A stretch of DNA of 64,000 nt, from NCBI GenBank assembly GCA_910584375.1, contig CAJUAH010000006.1, positions 1 to 64,000 of the forward strand. The letters are read 5' to 3'. The notes below the pieces were generated by a model. That model was given only the letters and a program-made list of their open reading frames with translations. It did no database searches and was not told the DNA's origin. Position 1 is the first letter of the stretch. Every line of letters begins with the position of its first letter. The stretch is from an uncultured Acetatifactor sp. GTDB taxonomy: Bacteria > Bacillota > Clostridia > Lachnospirales > Lachnospiraceae. A program made the position numbers and the translations under genes. This document shows, one piece after another, positions 49,816 through 59,377 of this stretch.

Positions 49816-50850
49816 ATGAGTGACAGATTAGCGAACATCAGGCAGGAGATCCTGGACGGCATCAGGGAGCGCGCAGGGTCGAGGGCGGAGGCATTTGAAC
49901 TTCGCAAGCAGTTTCTGGATTCCAAGACCGGCAAGATCGGTCAGTTGATGAAAGAGATGAAGAGTATCGCTCCCGAGGAGCGGGCCGGTTTCGGCAAGAG
50001 TGTCAATGAGCTGAAGGAGTGGGCGCAGCAGCGCTTTACGGAACTGGATGAGAAGATGAAGGAGCGGGAGCTGCAAAGACGCTATGAGTCCGAGCGCATT
50101 GATGTCACGATGCCGGCTCAGTGCGTGGAAACAGGCAATCTGCATCCCGTCACCCAGATCCGCAATCAGCTTATGGACATTTTCGTGGGCATGGGCTTTG
50201 AGGTGGCCCAGACGCGGGAGATTGAGAAAGATTATTACAACTTTGAGGCTTTGAATATCCCCAAGGATCATCCCGCCAGGGACATGCAGGATACTTTTTA
50301 TCTGTCCCCGGAGCTGTTGTTGGCCACGCAGACCAGCGCGGCGCAGATCCATACAATGGAAAAGAAAAAGCCTCCCATCAAGATCGTCGCGGCGCCGGGC
50401 AAGGTGTTCCGGTCGGATGAGGATGCAACCCATTCTCCGATGTTTCATCAGATGGAAGGGCTGGTAGTGGACGAGCGGATCACGCTCTGCGATCTGAAGG
50501 GCATGCTGGATCTTTTTACGAAAAGAATATTTGGCGAGGAGACTATCACTCGGTTGCGCCCATCTTATTTCCCTTTTACAGAGCCCTCCGTAGAAGTGGA
50601 TGTGAGTTGTTTTGCCTGCGGCGGCAAAGGCTGCAAGCTGTGTAAAGGTACGGGCTGGATAGAGATATTGGGGGCTGGTATCGTAAACAAGAAGGTGCTG
50701 GAAAATTGTGGCATTGATTCAGAGCGGTATAGCGGTCTGGCGTTTGGCATTGGCCTGGAGCGTATTGCCATGTTGAAATATGGCATCAACAATATAAAGC
50801 TACTGTTTGAGTCCGATCTGCGCGTTCTACAGCAGATTGATGATAATTAG
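49816..50850 (+). CDS. pheS: Phenylalanine--tRNA ligase alpha subunit
   Basis: The catalytic alpha subunit of the alpha2-beta2 synthetase, 344 residues, with an N-terminal coiled coil (about 1-85) that contacts tRNA, motif 2 (KVFRSDEDATHSPMFHQMEGLVVDE) and motif 3 (GLAFGIGLERIAMLKYGI). A CFACGGKGCKLCKGTGW insert gives four cysteines that could bind zinc, as in other clostridial PheS. GGAGGAG precedes the ATG. About 190 bases separate it from the T-box terminator. Confidence 0.97.
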   Translation: MSDRLANIRQEILDGIRERAGSRAEAFELRKQFLDSKTGKIGQLMKEMKSIAPEERAGFGKSVNELKEWAQQRFTELDEKMKERELQRRYESERIDVTMPAQCVETGNLHPVTQIRNQLMDIFVGMGFEVAQTREIEKDYYNFEALNIPKDHPARDMQDTFYLSPELLLATQTSAAQIHTMEKKKPPIKIVAAPGKVFRSDEDATHSPMFHQMEGLVVDERITLCDLKGMLDLFTKRIFGEETITRLRPSYFPFTEPSVEVDVSCFACGGKGCKLCKGTGWIEILGAGIVNKKVLENCGIDSERYSGLAFGIGLERIAMLKYGINNIKLLFESDLRVLQQIDDN

Positions 50851-50998
50851 TGCCGGGTTTGGAATCTTAAACCGTGTATTTCCGTACTGTTTCGCACAAA
50901 AAGACGGGTAATCTCCAAACGGCTGTAGTCGGAAACTACCCCGTGAACATTGGGGCTGACAGGGAATACGCGAACTGAAATATGGAGGGATGATAAAG
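50851..50998 (+). other. pheS-pheT spacer with hairpins
   Basis: The 148-bp spacer is long for this operon. CGGGTA..CTCC at about 50914 can pair with GGAAACTACCCCG at about 50931-50943. There is no T-run, so it is perhaps a processing or stability element. It ends in GGAGG before pheT. Confidence 0.4.
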
Positions 50999-53419
50999 AT
51001 GTTAGTACCTTTGAGTTGGTTAAAAGAGTATGTTGAGATTGATGTGACGCCTCAGGCGCTGGAGGAAAAGCTGTTTTCCTGCGGCTTTGAGGTGGAGGAA
51101 CTGCAGGAGGTGGGAAAGGATGTCAGCAATGTGGTCGCGGGTCTGGTGGAGACCTGTGAGCCCATTCCCGATACCCATTTACACGTATGCCGGGTGAATG
51201 CAGGCAGTCATGGCACATTTCAGGTGTGCTGCGGCGCGGACAATGTGCGGGCGGGGGGAAAATATCCTCTGGCGCTGGTGGGAGCCACGGTGTATATGAC
51301 CGCCAAGGACCACAAGACCGTAGAGGGCACCATGACGATCAAGAAAGGAAAACTGAGGGGATACGAGTCGGAGGGCATGCTGTGTTCCGGCGTGGAGCTG
51401 GGAGTGAGCGAGAATATGTTCCCCGGCGGGGGCTACAACGGCCTGCTGGTACTTCCCCAGGATATGGAGCCGGGGACGGATGTAAAGCCCGTTCTGGGGC
51501 TGGACGACTGGATTTTTGATATTTCCATCACAGCCAATCGCCCGGACTGTCAGAGTATCGTGGGGATTGCCAGAGAGGTGGCGGCCGTACTGGATAAGGA
51601 ATTTCATATGCCTGCGTTGGATTATACGGTTACGGAGGTTCAGAAAGAGGGTTTTGCCGTGACGGTGGACGCTCCGGATCTGTGTCCCCGGTATATCGGC
51701 CACTATGTATATGATGTGAAGATCGGGGAGTCGCCGCTGTGGATGAAACGCCGTCTGGCGCTGATGGGACAGGACGCCATTTCCAATATTGTGGATATCA
51801 CCAACTATGTGCTGCTGGAGATGGGTCAGCCCATGCATGCCTTCGACTGCGATTATCTGGAGGGCAATGCAATCCGTGTGCGCCGGGCCCGGCAGGAAGA
51901 ACCGATTACCACGCTGGACGGCCAGGAATATATTTTAAACGAAAATAACCTGGTCATTTGCGACGGCGTAAAACCGGTGGCTCTGGCGGGGGTTATGGGT
52001 GGCCTGAATTCTGAGATACGGGAGAGTACCACGGAGGTATTATTTGAATCCGCCAAATTTGCCAGAGACAATATCCGCAAGACCTCCCGCTCCCTGGGCA
52101 AGCGCACGGATGCCAGCGCCCGGTACGAAAAGGGCGTGGACGAATACTCTACGGTGCATGCCATGGAACGTGCCTTGCATTTGATAGAAGAGCTGGGCTG
52201 CGGAAAAGTCTCTTCCACCCATGTGGATGTGAACACTGGCAACGGCATAGAACCCAGAGAGATGAAAGTCAGCGTTAAAAAGGTGGAGGACGTGCTGGGG
52301 ATTCAGGTACCCGGCGAAGAGATCCTGCGGATTATGAAGAACCTTGATTTTGCGCCGTCCATGAGCGGGGACGAACTGACGCTGCAGGTGCCTGCCTACC
52401 GCGAGGATATGGATTCCTATCCGGATGTGGCGGAGGAAGTGATCCGTATGTACGGCTATGACCATGTGATCTCCGCCTTTATGCCCCAGGCGCAGGTGAC
52501 CATGGGAGGGGTGCCTCAGAACATGAAAAAAGAGATGAAACTCAAGAGAGCGCTGTGCAGTGTGGGCGCGTACGAGTGCATCCACTACAGCTTTTTCTCC
52601 CCCTCGGACCTGGATCTGTTGCGCCTGCCCGGGGACGCCCCGGAGCGTCAGGCTATCCGTATCCTGAATCCCATCAACGAGGAATTGTCGCTGATGCGGA
52701 CTACGCTGGTGCCCTCTATGCTAAACGCGATCTCACGGAACCAGAAAAAGGGCAATCTGGAGGGCAGGCTGTTTGAGAGCGCCAAAGTATTTATTCCGCA
52801 GTCCCTTCCTCTGTCCGACTACCCCGAGGAGCGGGAAACGCTGTGTATCGGTATCTTCGGAACGCAGGAAAGTTTCTTTACTTTGAAGGGTATGGCGCAG
52901 AAGGTGGCGGACACACTGTTTTTACAGTTTGACTATATACCGGACGCCAAACCCTATCTGCATCCCTATCAATGCGCGGGTATTTATTTCGAGGGGACGC
53001 GGATCGGCTGCATGGGTAAGGTGGCCTATGAGGTGGCGGAGCAGTTGGATCTGCGCACGGACGCCTATGTGCTGGAACTGGATCTGCACAGTCTGGAGCA
53101 GGCATATGACCGGGAGGCGAGCTTTACTCCTCTGTCCAGATTCCCGGAGGAGAGCAGGGATCTGGCGCTGGTTATGGACAGGGAAGTGACCTGCGGGCAG
53201 GTGGAAGAGGTTATCCGTCGCTCCTGCCAGTATATCAAGGATATTCGGTTGTTTGACGTCTACGAGGGAGGCCAGATCGCGGAAGGCAAAAAGAGCATGG
53301 CGTTTACCGTGGAGTTTCGGCCCGGCGAGGAGGCCTTTGAGCCGGATGCAGTGGACCGTTTTGTGAAAAAGATTCTGAAGAATCTGAAAAATCAGTTGGA
53401 CATTGAACTTAGGAGTTAA
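50999..53419 (+). CDS. pheT: Phenylalanine--tRNA ligase beta subunit
   Basis: The 806-residue beta subunit provides tRNA binding and editing. Domains in order: N-terminal MLVPLSWLKEYVEID, EMAP/OB-like tRNA-binding domain (about 40-150), B3/B4 editing domain with ANRPDCQSIVGIAREVAA and RRARQEEPITTLDGQEY, B5, the pseudo-catalytic domain, and the C-terminal ferredoxin-like anticodon-binding domain (FTPLSRFPEESRDLALVMD). ATG 50999 is chosen because GGAGG lies ten bases upstream; ATG 50990 lies against the ribosome site. Confidence 0.97.
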   Translation: MLVPLSWLKEYVEIDVTPQALEEKLFSCGFEVEELQEVGKDVSNVVAGLVETCEPIPDTHLHVCRVNAGSHGTFQVCCGADNVRAGGKYPLALVGATVYMTAKDHKTVEGTMTIKKGKLRGYESEGMLCSGVELGVSENMFPGGGYNGLLVLPQDMEPGTDVKPVLGLDDWIFDISITANRPDCQSIVGIAREVAAVLDKEFHMPALDYTVTEVQKEGFAVTVDAPDLCPRYIGHYVYDVKIGESPLWMKRRLALMGQDAISNIVDITNYVLLEMGQPMHAFDCDYLEGNAIRVRRARQEEPITTLDGQEYILNENNLVICDGVKPVALAGVMGGLNSEIRESTTEVLFESAKFARDNIRKTSRSLGKRTDASARYEKGVDEYSTVHAMERALHLIEELGCGKVSSTHVDVNTGNGIEPREMKVSVKKVEDVLGIQVPGEEILRIMKNLDFAPSMSGDELTLQVPAYREDMDSYPDVAEEVIRMYGYDHVISAFMPQAQVTMGGVPQNMKKEMKLKRALCSVGAYECIHYSFFSPSDLDLLRLPGDAPERQAIRILNPINEELSLMRTTLVPSMLNAISRNQKKGNLEGRLFESAKVFIPQSLPLSDYPEERETLCIGIFGTQESFFTLKGMAQKVADTLFLQFDYIPDAKPYLHPYQCAGIYFEGTRIGCMGKVAYEVAEQLDLRTDAYVLELDLHSLEQAYDREASFTPLSRFPEESRDLALVMDREVTCGQVEEVIRRSCQYIKDIRLFDVYEGGQIAEGKKSMAFTVEFRPGEEAFEPDAVDRFVKKILKNLKNQLDIELRS

Positions 53420-53482
53420 GGAAAAAGGCGCCGGGAGGGGCGCAGCGGAACTTAATTTTTATGAAAGAAAGGAAATCAGAAA

Positions 53483-54910
53483 ATGTTAAAACAATGCGCA
53501 TGGGAAAACTATGATGAGAAACAGCTTAAAAAGCTGGAGAAACTGAGCCGGGAGTACAGAGAATTTCTGGACCAGGGCAAGACGGAGCGGGAGTGCATCG
53601 ACACGATCGTCAACATGATCGAAGAAGACGGCTACCGGGAACTGGAGGCCATGATAAAGGCCGGAGAACCTTTGAAGAAGGGGGATAAGGTGTACAGTGT
53701 GTGGATGAATAAGTCCATCGCCGTATTCCGCATCGGCAGGAAACCTTTTGCCGAGGGCATGAACATTCTGGGCGCTCATATTGACAGTCCCCGACTGGAT
53801 GTCAAGCAGAATCCGCTGTTCGAGGACATCGATCACACCTTCGCCTATATGGATACCCACTATTACGGAGGCGTCAAAAAATACCAGTGGGTGACGCTGC
53901 CTCTGGCCATTCACGGTGTGGTGGTCAGGAAGGACGGTACCACTGTGGAGCTGAACATCGGGGAAAATGAGGACGATCCCGTATTTTTTGTATCCGATCT
54001 GCTGATCCATCTGGCAGGCGAGCAATTGGAGAAAAAGGCCGCCAAGGTCATCGAGGGGGAGGCGCTGGATCTGATCGCCGGCACAAAGCCCCTGATTCTG
54101 GGCCAGGAGGAGAAAGAGACGGACGAAGGCAAGAAAAAGGCGAGAAACCTGGTCAAGTCCGCCGTGCTGGATATCCTGAAGGAAACTTACGATATAGAAG
54201 AGGGGGATCTGATCTCCGCGGAACTGGAGGTGGTGCCTGCAGGTAAGGCCAGAGAGGCCGGATTTGACCGCAGCATGATACTGGCCTATGGGCAGGATGA
54301 CCGGGTGTGCGCGTTTACCTCTCTGAAAGCCATGCTGGATATCAAAAATCCCGACAGAACCGTGTGCTGTATTCTGGTAGATAAGGAAGAGATCGGTTCC
54401 GTGGGCGCTACAGGCATGCAGTCCAGATTTTTTGAGAATGCGGTGGCAGAGCTGATGAATCTGGCAGGGGAATACAGCGAGTTGAATGTGCGCCGCTGTC
54501 TGTCCCGCAGCGCCATGCTCTCATCGGATGTGAGCGCGGCTTTTGATCCGGGTTACCGGAGCTGCTTTGAACTGCAGAATGCGGCTTTTCTGGGCGGCGG
54601 CATGGTGTTCAACAAATTTACCGGCTCCAGAGGAAAATCCGGCTCCAACGACGCCAATGCGGAATATGTGGCCCATCTGCGCAAGGTCATGGACGAGGGC
54701 AAGGTGCAGTGGCAGACGGCGGAGCTTGGAAAGGTGGATGTAGGCGGAGGCGGAACCATCGCGTATATTCTGGCTCTCTACGGCATGAACGTCATTGACA
54801 GCGGCGTGCCTGTGCTGAATATGCACGCGCCCTGGGAGGCCACCAGCAAGGCGGACATCTATGAGGCGTACAGAGGCTATAAGGCCTTTGCGGAAAATGT
54901 AACTATGTAA
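53483..54910 (+). CDS. M18 family aminopeptidase
   Basis: A 475-residue tetrahedral-type zinc aminopeptidase. Metal and catalytic motifs: NILGAHIDSPRLD (first His/Asp), DDRVCAFTSL, VDKEEIGSVGATGMQS (catalytic Glu pair), SSDVSAAFDP and the C-terminal LNMHAPWEATSK. It prefers acidic or neutral N-terminal residues in the characterised relatives. Cytosolic, no signal. GAAAGGAAATC precedes the ATG. Confidence 0.94.
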   Translation: MLKQCAWENYDEKQLKKLEKLSREYREFLDQGKTERECIDTIVNMIEEDGYRELEAMIKAGEPLKKGDKVYSVWMNKSIAVFRIGRKPFAEGMNILGAHIDSPRLDVKQNPLFEDIDHTFAYMDTHYYGGVKKYQWVTLPLAIHGVVVRKDGTTVELNIGENEDDPVFFVSDLLIHLAGEQLEKKAAKVIEGEALDLIAGTKPLILGQEEKETDEGKKKARNLVKSAVLDILKETYDIEEGDLISAELEVVPAGKAREAGFDRSMILAYGQDDRVCAFTSLKAMLDIKNPDRTVCCILVDKEEIGSVGATGMQSRFFENAVAELMNLAGEYSELNVRRCLSRSAMLSSDVSAAFDPGYRSCFELQNAAFLGGGMVFNKFTGSRGKSGSNDANAEYVAHLRKVMDEGKVQWQTAELGKVDVGGGGTIAYILALYGMNVIDSGVPVLNMHAPWEATSKADIYEAYRGYKAFAENVTM

Positions 54911-54981
54911 AAGACGGGCCGCCAGGGAATCAGATGTCTCTGGCGGTATTACGGTATAACGAGCGATCCGTGGAGAAAGGT

Positions 54982-56013
54982 ATGGAACTAAAAAAATCAG
55001 ATTTCTATTTTGAACTGCCCCAGGAGCTGATTGCGCAGGATCCCCTGGAAGATCGGGCGTCCTCCAGATTGTTGTTGCTGGATAAAAATACTGGGGAGAT
55101 CGGGCATGACATTTTTCACAATATTGTCCGGTATCTGCGTCCCGGGGACTGTCTGGTGTTGAATAACACAAAGGTGATCCCCGCCCGGCTGCTGGGACAG
55201 CGGGCGGGGACAGGAGCCCGTGTGGAGGTGCTGCTCTTGAAACGCCGGGAAGGGGATGTGTGGGAAACACTGGTAAAACCCGGCAAAAAGTGTAAGCCCG
55301 GCACAGAGCTGACATTTGGAGACGGCCTGCTGCGGGGACAGGTACTGGAGACCGTGGAGGAGGGTAACCGTCTGATACGGTTTTCCTATCAGGGAATATG
55401 GGAAGAAGTGCTGGACAGGCTGGGAGAGATGCCTCTGCCGCCCTATATCACCCATAAGCTCAGCGACAAAAGCCGCTATCAGACAGTTTACGCCAAATAT
55501 GAGGGTTCGTCCGCGGCTCCCACGGCGGGATTGCATTTTACACAGGAGTTGCTGCGGCAGATCCAGGACATGGGAGTGAGCGTGGTCTATGTGACACTGC
55601 ATGTGGGACTGGGAACTTTTCGGCCTGTGAAAGAGGAGAATGTGCTGGAGCACCATATGCATTCGGAGTATTACCAGGTCACGGAGGAAGCGGCGGAGCA
55701 AATCAATGCCGCCAAGACCGCCGGGGGGCGTGTGATTTGCGTGGGAACCACGAGCTGTCGGACGCTGGAGAGCGCCGCGGATGAGAACGGCACGGTGCGG
55801 CCGGGATGTGGCAACACGGATATTTTTATCTATCCGGGATACCGGTTTAAGGTACTTGACTGTCTGATCACCAACTTTCATCTGCCCGAATCCACGTTGG
55901 TGATGCTGGTTAGCGCGCTGGCGGGGCGGGAGAGGGTGTTGGCGGCCTACAGGGAGGCCATACGGGAGAGATACCGTTTTTTCAGTTTTGGGGATGCCAT
56001 GCTAATCAAATGA
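54982..56013 (+). CDS. queA: S-adenosylmethionine:tRNA ribosyltransferase-isomerase
   Basis: QueA transfers the ribosyl part of SAM to preQ1 in tRNA, making epoxyqueuosine. The 343-residue protein begins MELKKSDFYFELPQELIAQDP, with RLLLLDK, CLVLNNTKVIPARLLGQR, AAPTAGLHFT, GLGTFRPVKEENVLEHHMHSEYY and ITNFHLPESTLVMLVSAL, all diagnostic. GGAGAAAGG precedes ATG 54982. The tgt partner is not in the window. Confidence 0.97.
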   Translation: MELKKSDFYFELPQELIAQDPLEDRASSRLLLLDKNTGEIGHDIFHNIVRYLRPGDCLVLNNTKVIPARLLGQRAGTGARVEVLLLKRREGDVWETLVKPGKKCKPGTELTFGDGLLRGQVLETVEEGNRLIRFSYQGIWEEVLDRLGEMPLPPYITHKLSDKSRYQTVYAKYEGSSAAPTAGLHFTQELLRQIQDMGVSVVYVTLHVGLGTFRPVKEENVLEHHMHSEYYQVTEEAAEQINAAKTAGGRVICVGTTSCRTLESAADENGTVRPGCGNTDIFIYPGYRFKVLDCLITNFHLPESTLVMLVSALAGRERVLAAYREAIRERYRFFSFGDAMLIK

Positions 56014-56051
56014 CATCCAAATTTAATTATCGTTCATAAAGAAACTTTGCA

Positions 56052-56093
56052 TTGCCCGCTCCTGGCGTTCCTTTTCTTTCCGGAGCGGGGCAA
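56052..56093 (+). terminator. Hairpin after queA
   Basis: TTGCCCGCTCC (56052-56062) pairs with GGAGCGGGGCAA (56082-56093) across a pyrimidine-rich loop. There is no clean T-run after it (GGAGGCTTTCTT), so termination may be incomplete. Confidence 0.55.
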
Positions 56094-56214
56094 CGGAGGC
56101 TTTCTTATTCCGGGGCTTGCGGATAGAAAAGCTGTAGAATCAAATTATAAATGGGTAGGATAACACCCAAAAGAACAAAATCAGATATTGTGCCTGACTT
56201 TGTTCCGAATATTG

Positions 56215-56243
56215 TTGATTTTATTCCGCCATAGTGGTATACT
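56215..56243 (+). promoter_or_regulatory. Promoter of the AAA-ATPase/nuclease gene
   Basis: TTGATT (56215-56220) and TATACT (56238-56243) with a 17-bp spacer. Confidence 0.75.
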
Positions 56244-56270
56244 GTATCTGAAAAGCTTGGAGGTGCTAAC

Positions 56271-58139
56271 ATGGGCGATACCATAACTGTAAAGGAAGCG
56301 GCAAAGCTGTGGGAAATCACGGAGCGTCGAGTAACTGTCCTATGCAAAGAAGGACGGATAGAAGGGGCATATAAAAAGAACCGCAGTTGGGTGATTCCTA
56401 TGGATGCCGAAAAACCTGCGGACAGTCGGATTAAAACCGGCGTATATAGAAAAACCAAAACATTGCCTGACCTGCCGCTGCCAGTTGGAATCTCAGATTA
56501 TCGTCTGGCCTCGTCTGAGTACTACTATGTCGATAAAACTATGATGATCAAGGATTTTCTGGACGAGAGACCGATGGTGTCTCTGTTTACCCGCCCGCGC
56601 CGTTTTGGCAAAACCTTGAATATGGATATGATCCGTACCTTCTTTGAAAAGACGGACGAAGACACCTCTGTTTATTTCAGAGATAAAAAAATTTGGGCTT
56701 GTGGTAAAAAATATCGGGACTATCAAGGAAAATACCCGGTGATTTTCATCACTTTTAAGGATGTGAAACGGGACTCCTGGGAGGAGACCTATGATCAAAT
56801 CTCTAAGATTTTGATACAGGAGTTTGAACGCCACAGCGAGCTCTTGGAAAGCGAGCGGTGCAGCAAATATGAGAAATCGTACTTTAAGAATGTTCTGGAA
56901 GGGAAAGCGGGCAGCACAGATATGATGATGTCTCTGCAAAGGCTCTCTCAAATGCTGGATGAGCATTATGAGATATCGCCGATTATTATTATCGACGAGT
57001 ATGACACGCCGATTCAGCAGGGGCATATGAGCGGGTTTTATGATAAAGTGATTCTCTTTATGCGTAACCTCTTTTCAGGCGGCCTGAAGGATAACAGGCA
57101 CCTTTCTTATGGCTTTTTAACGGGCATTCTTCGTGTGGCCAAAGAGAGCATTTTCAGCGGTCTGAACAATTTAAAAGTGAATTCCATATTGGACAATCAG
57201 TATAGTGGATATTTTGGCTTTACGCCGGAAGAAGTAAAAGCGATTGCCCGCTATTACCATGCGGAGGAGAAGTATGCGGAAATCTGTGCCTGGTACGACG
57301 GGTATCGGTTCGGGGAAACGGAAATATTTAACCCATGGTCTGTCATCAACTACTTTAGCAATGGTTGTCAGCCCAAGGCATTTTGGCAGTCAACCGGCAG
57401 CAATGAGATCATTGGCGAAATTTTGACGCATGCAGGAGAAGAAATCTATGAACGTCTTAACGCTTTATTGCAGGGGGAATCTTTCCTGACGTATATCGAC
57501 ACTGGGGTTATTTATCCCCAGATCCGAAACAATCCTTCTTCCGTATACAGCTTTCTTCTGGTTGCAGGCTATCTGAAAGCCGTAAGGGCAGATCCTGCTT
57601 TCAGCGGTGATTATATGTGCGAGGTGGCGCTGCCCAACCGGGAGATTGCGTTTGTGTATAAAAAAGAGATTCTGCAAAAATTGGCCGATATCATTCCCCA
57701 AGCTACGGCAATCTCCATTCAAGAGGCATTGTATTCTAATGATGCACAAAGGCTGCAAAAGGAGGTGCATAAGCTTCTTCTCCAATCGGCAAGCTGCTAT
57801 GACACTGCCGGAGAAAACTTTTATCATGGTTTTTTTCTGGGACTTTGCGCCATTATGGATAACCGCTATTATATCAGCTCGAATGGAGAATCCGGAATGG
57901 GCCGATATGATATCCAATTATTGCCTAAGTCAGAGAATTTGCCGGGTATTCTGATTGAACTGAAGGCGGGCAGAAATTTCTCCGGGGATAAACTAAAGCA
58001 GCTCTCGGAGACGGCTTTGGCACAAATTCAGGATCGCAAATACGATACCGATATGATCTCCAAAGGCGTTAAAACGGTTTTCAAGTATGGCGTAGCTTTC
58101 AGCGGGAAACAGGTGGAGATTGCAGTGGCTTCCCAATGA
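56271..58139 (+). CDS. AAA-ATPase with C-terminal PD-(D/E)xK nuclease domain and N-terminal HTH
   Basis: The 622-residue protein starts with a helix-turn-helix of excisionase/MerR type (VKEAAKLWEITERRVTVLCKEGRI, residues 6-30). From about residue 75 follows the AAA-ATPase family typical of gut bacteria: YYYVDKTMMIKDFL, Walker A-like FTRPRRFGKTLN, Walker B IIIIDEYDTPIQQ. The C-terminal domain has D...LIELKAG, the PD-(D/E)xK core of the DUF1703 type. Such proteins occur in many variable copies; function is unproven, with a mobile-element or defence link suspected. The HTH fusion is less usual and suggests DNA targeting or autoregulation. GGAGG before ATG. Confidence 0.9.
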   Translation: MGDTITVKEAAKLWEITERRVTVLCKEGRIEGAYKKNRSWVIPMDAEKPADSRIKTGVYRKTKTLPDLPLPVGISDYRLASSEYYYVDKTMMIKDFLDERPMVSLFTRPRRFGKTLNMDMIRTFFEKTDEDTSVYFRDKKIWACGKKYRDYQGKYPVIFITFKDVKRDSWEETYDQISKILIQEFERHSELLESERCSKYEKSYFKNVLEGKAGSTDMMMSLQRLSQMLDEHYEISPIIIIDEYDTPIQQGHMSGFYDKVILFMRNLFSGGLKDNRHLSYGFLTGILRVAKESIFSGLNNLKVNSILDNQYSGYFGFTPEEVKAIARYYHAEEKYAEICAWYDGYRFGETEIFNPWSVINYFSNGCQPKAFWQSTGSNEIIGEILTHAGEEIYERLNALLQGESFLTYIDTGVIYPQIRNNPSSVYSFLLVAGYLKAVRADPAFSGDYMCEVALPNREIAFVYKKEILQKLADIIPQATAISIQEALYSNDAQRLQKEVHKLLLQSASCYDTAGENFYHGFFLGLCAIMDNRYYISSNGESGMGRYDIQLLPKSENLPGILIELKAGRNFSGDKLKQLSETALAQIQDRKYDTDMISKGVKTVFKYGVAFSGKQVEIAVASQ

Positions 58140-58180
58140 AGAAATAGAAACAAGTACAGATATGTCAAAGTGCTTTTGAC

Positions 58181-58546
58181 ATGATGGAAGCCATGTTGAA
58201 AGAAATGCTCTTAGGGAAACTGAAGGCGCTGTTTCCGGATGAGAAGACAAATAAGGAAAAGCTTTGTGATATAAAGGAACATAAAGTGACAACGGGTACT
58301 TTTACAACTCTTCTAAATAAAGAAGAATTGCGCTCCCGGTTAGCTTCCCGCAGGGCTATCCTGTTTGAACAGGTTTGCGATGAGCAGTGGTGGAAAGAAT
58401 ATGCTGAAGAATTAGAAAAATTTCGTTTGCTGCGCAATATCTGCTGTCATTCCGAACCGCTGAACTGGCAGCAGGAGAACGAACTGATACAGATCCTTTT
58501 TACCAAAAAGGAGTTTATCAAAACACTGGTTGGCGATGCCTTATGA
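58181..58546 (+). CDS. Small helical protein with RNxxxH motif (HEPN-like?)
   Basis: A 121-residue helical protein. Near the C-terminus EKFRLLRNICCHSEPL has R-N-x3-H, the arrangement of HEPN RNase active sites, within a helix as expected. No good ribosome site precedes ATG 58181, and the frame stays open upstream to 58145 (QICQSAFD), so it may be the 3' part of a longer lost gene. It lies 41 bases after the AAA-ATPase/nuclease gene. I do not recognise the family with certainty. Confidence 0.55.
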   Translation: MMEAMLKEMLLGKLKALFPDEKTNKEKLCDIKEHKVTTGTFTTLLNKEELRSRLASRRAILFEQVCDEQWWKEYAEELEKFRLLRNICCHSEPLNWQQENELIQILFTKKEFIKTLVGDAL

Positions 58547-58601
58547 TGATAATTGAAAATATCCAGAAACGATTTTGTGAAAACGGAGGGAAGACGAATA
58601 C

Positions 58602-58866
58602 ATGGAAAACTTTATTTAGAAGTTCCTTATGCAGAAAAGGAACTCGCAAAGAGCTTGGGCGCCCAGTGGGATCCTAAGCCGGGTTTTATTAAGGGCCGGT
58701 CAGCGAGTATGTGAAGTATGCGCGCTGGATTGCAGGAAAGCTGGAACGGACCTTTATTGCGCATAAGTATATCTACATCGTGGAAGGAACACGGACTTGC
58801 TTTTGCTGCGGGAAGCCTACACGTATTGTCCCACCATTTTCCAGACGCTGTGTTTGTCCATGATGG
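58602..58866 (+). pseudogene. Decayed DUF5710-like gene
   Basis: Translated pieces in different frames give KLYLEVPYAEKELAKSLGAQWDPKPG, the DUF5710 module, then SEYVKYARWIAGKLERTFIAHKY and a zinc-ribbon-like TCFCCGKPTRIVPPFSRRCVC. One lost A after ATG 58602 and a second indel near 58690 explain the frames. DUF5710 occurs in primase- and topoisomerase-like proteins of mobile elements. Not functional as it stands. Confidence 0.7.
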
Positions 58867-58954
58867 AATTGACAAGTAGTATGGAATCATGTAAGATTTT
58901 GTTTAGAGAAGTCATGCGGGCCGTGTGAGAATATTACATTTCAGGAGGGGTATC

Positions 58955-59299
58955 ATGGAAGAACGAAGAAAGAGCAGGAGAATGGATCTGGAGGCCAGAC
59001 TGATCGTGAAACGCCTGGATTCCGATGAAAAGCGGGAAGTGATTATCAACATATCTGATGTGTCCCGTACCGGCGTGGGTTTTTCCTGTTCGGACGAGCT
59101 GGAACTGCAGGCAGTGTATGAATGCCGTCTGACGATATGGACTAAAGAAGTGATACATGCGTTTCTGCAGATCGTGCGGGCGAATATGGGGGAGGTCTTT
59201 CATTATGGAGCGGTGTTTATCGGAATGTCTGAGCAGGACGCCTCCCGTATCAGCGTGTACGAGAAGTTTTCGGAGGTTAATCAGGAGATTAATCAATAG
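58955..59299 (+). CDS. PilZ domain protein
   Basis: The 114-residue protein is a single PilZ domain, a cyclic di-GMP receptor. Both ligand motifs are present: RRKSRR (RxxxR, residues 4-9) and NISDVSRTGVGFSC (the D/NxSxxG motif, about 30-43). It could be an adaptor for motility or exopolysaccharide control; no partner is adjacent, although a chemoreceptor remnant is 4 kb away. AGGAGGGG precedes ATG 58955. Confidence 0.88.
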   Translation: MEERRKSRRMDLEARLIVKRLDSDEKREVIINISDVSRTGVGFSCSDELELQAVYECRLTIWTKEVIHAFLQIVRANMGEVFHYGAVFIGMSEQDASRISVYEKFSEVNQEINQ

Positions 59300-59330
59300 A
59301 GGAAGAGCAGAACCGGGAAAACAGAATGAA

Positions 59331-59377
59331 ACGGGGCACCGTGCTACAGCAGCAACAGTACGGCGGCCCCGTTTTTT
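59331..59377. terminator. Bidirectional terminator between the PilZ and tyrA genes
   Basis: ACGGGGC-ACCGT (59331-59342) pairs with ACGGCGGCCCCGT (59360-59372), followed on the plus strand by TTTTTT; A residues at 59327-59331 serve the minus strand weakly. Confidence 0.75.

Noticed and set aside
56105..56458. 117-codon minus-strand frame over the ATPase gene start
   Set aside because: It overlaps a promoter, ribosome site and HTH coding region on the plus strand; the hydrophobic tail is compositional.
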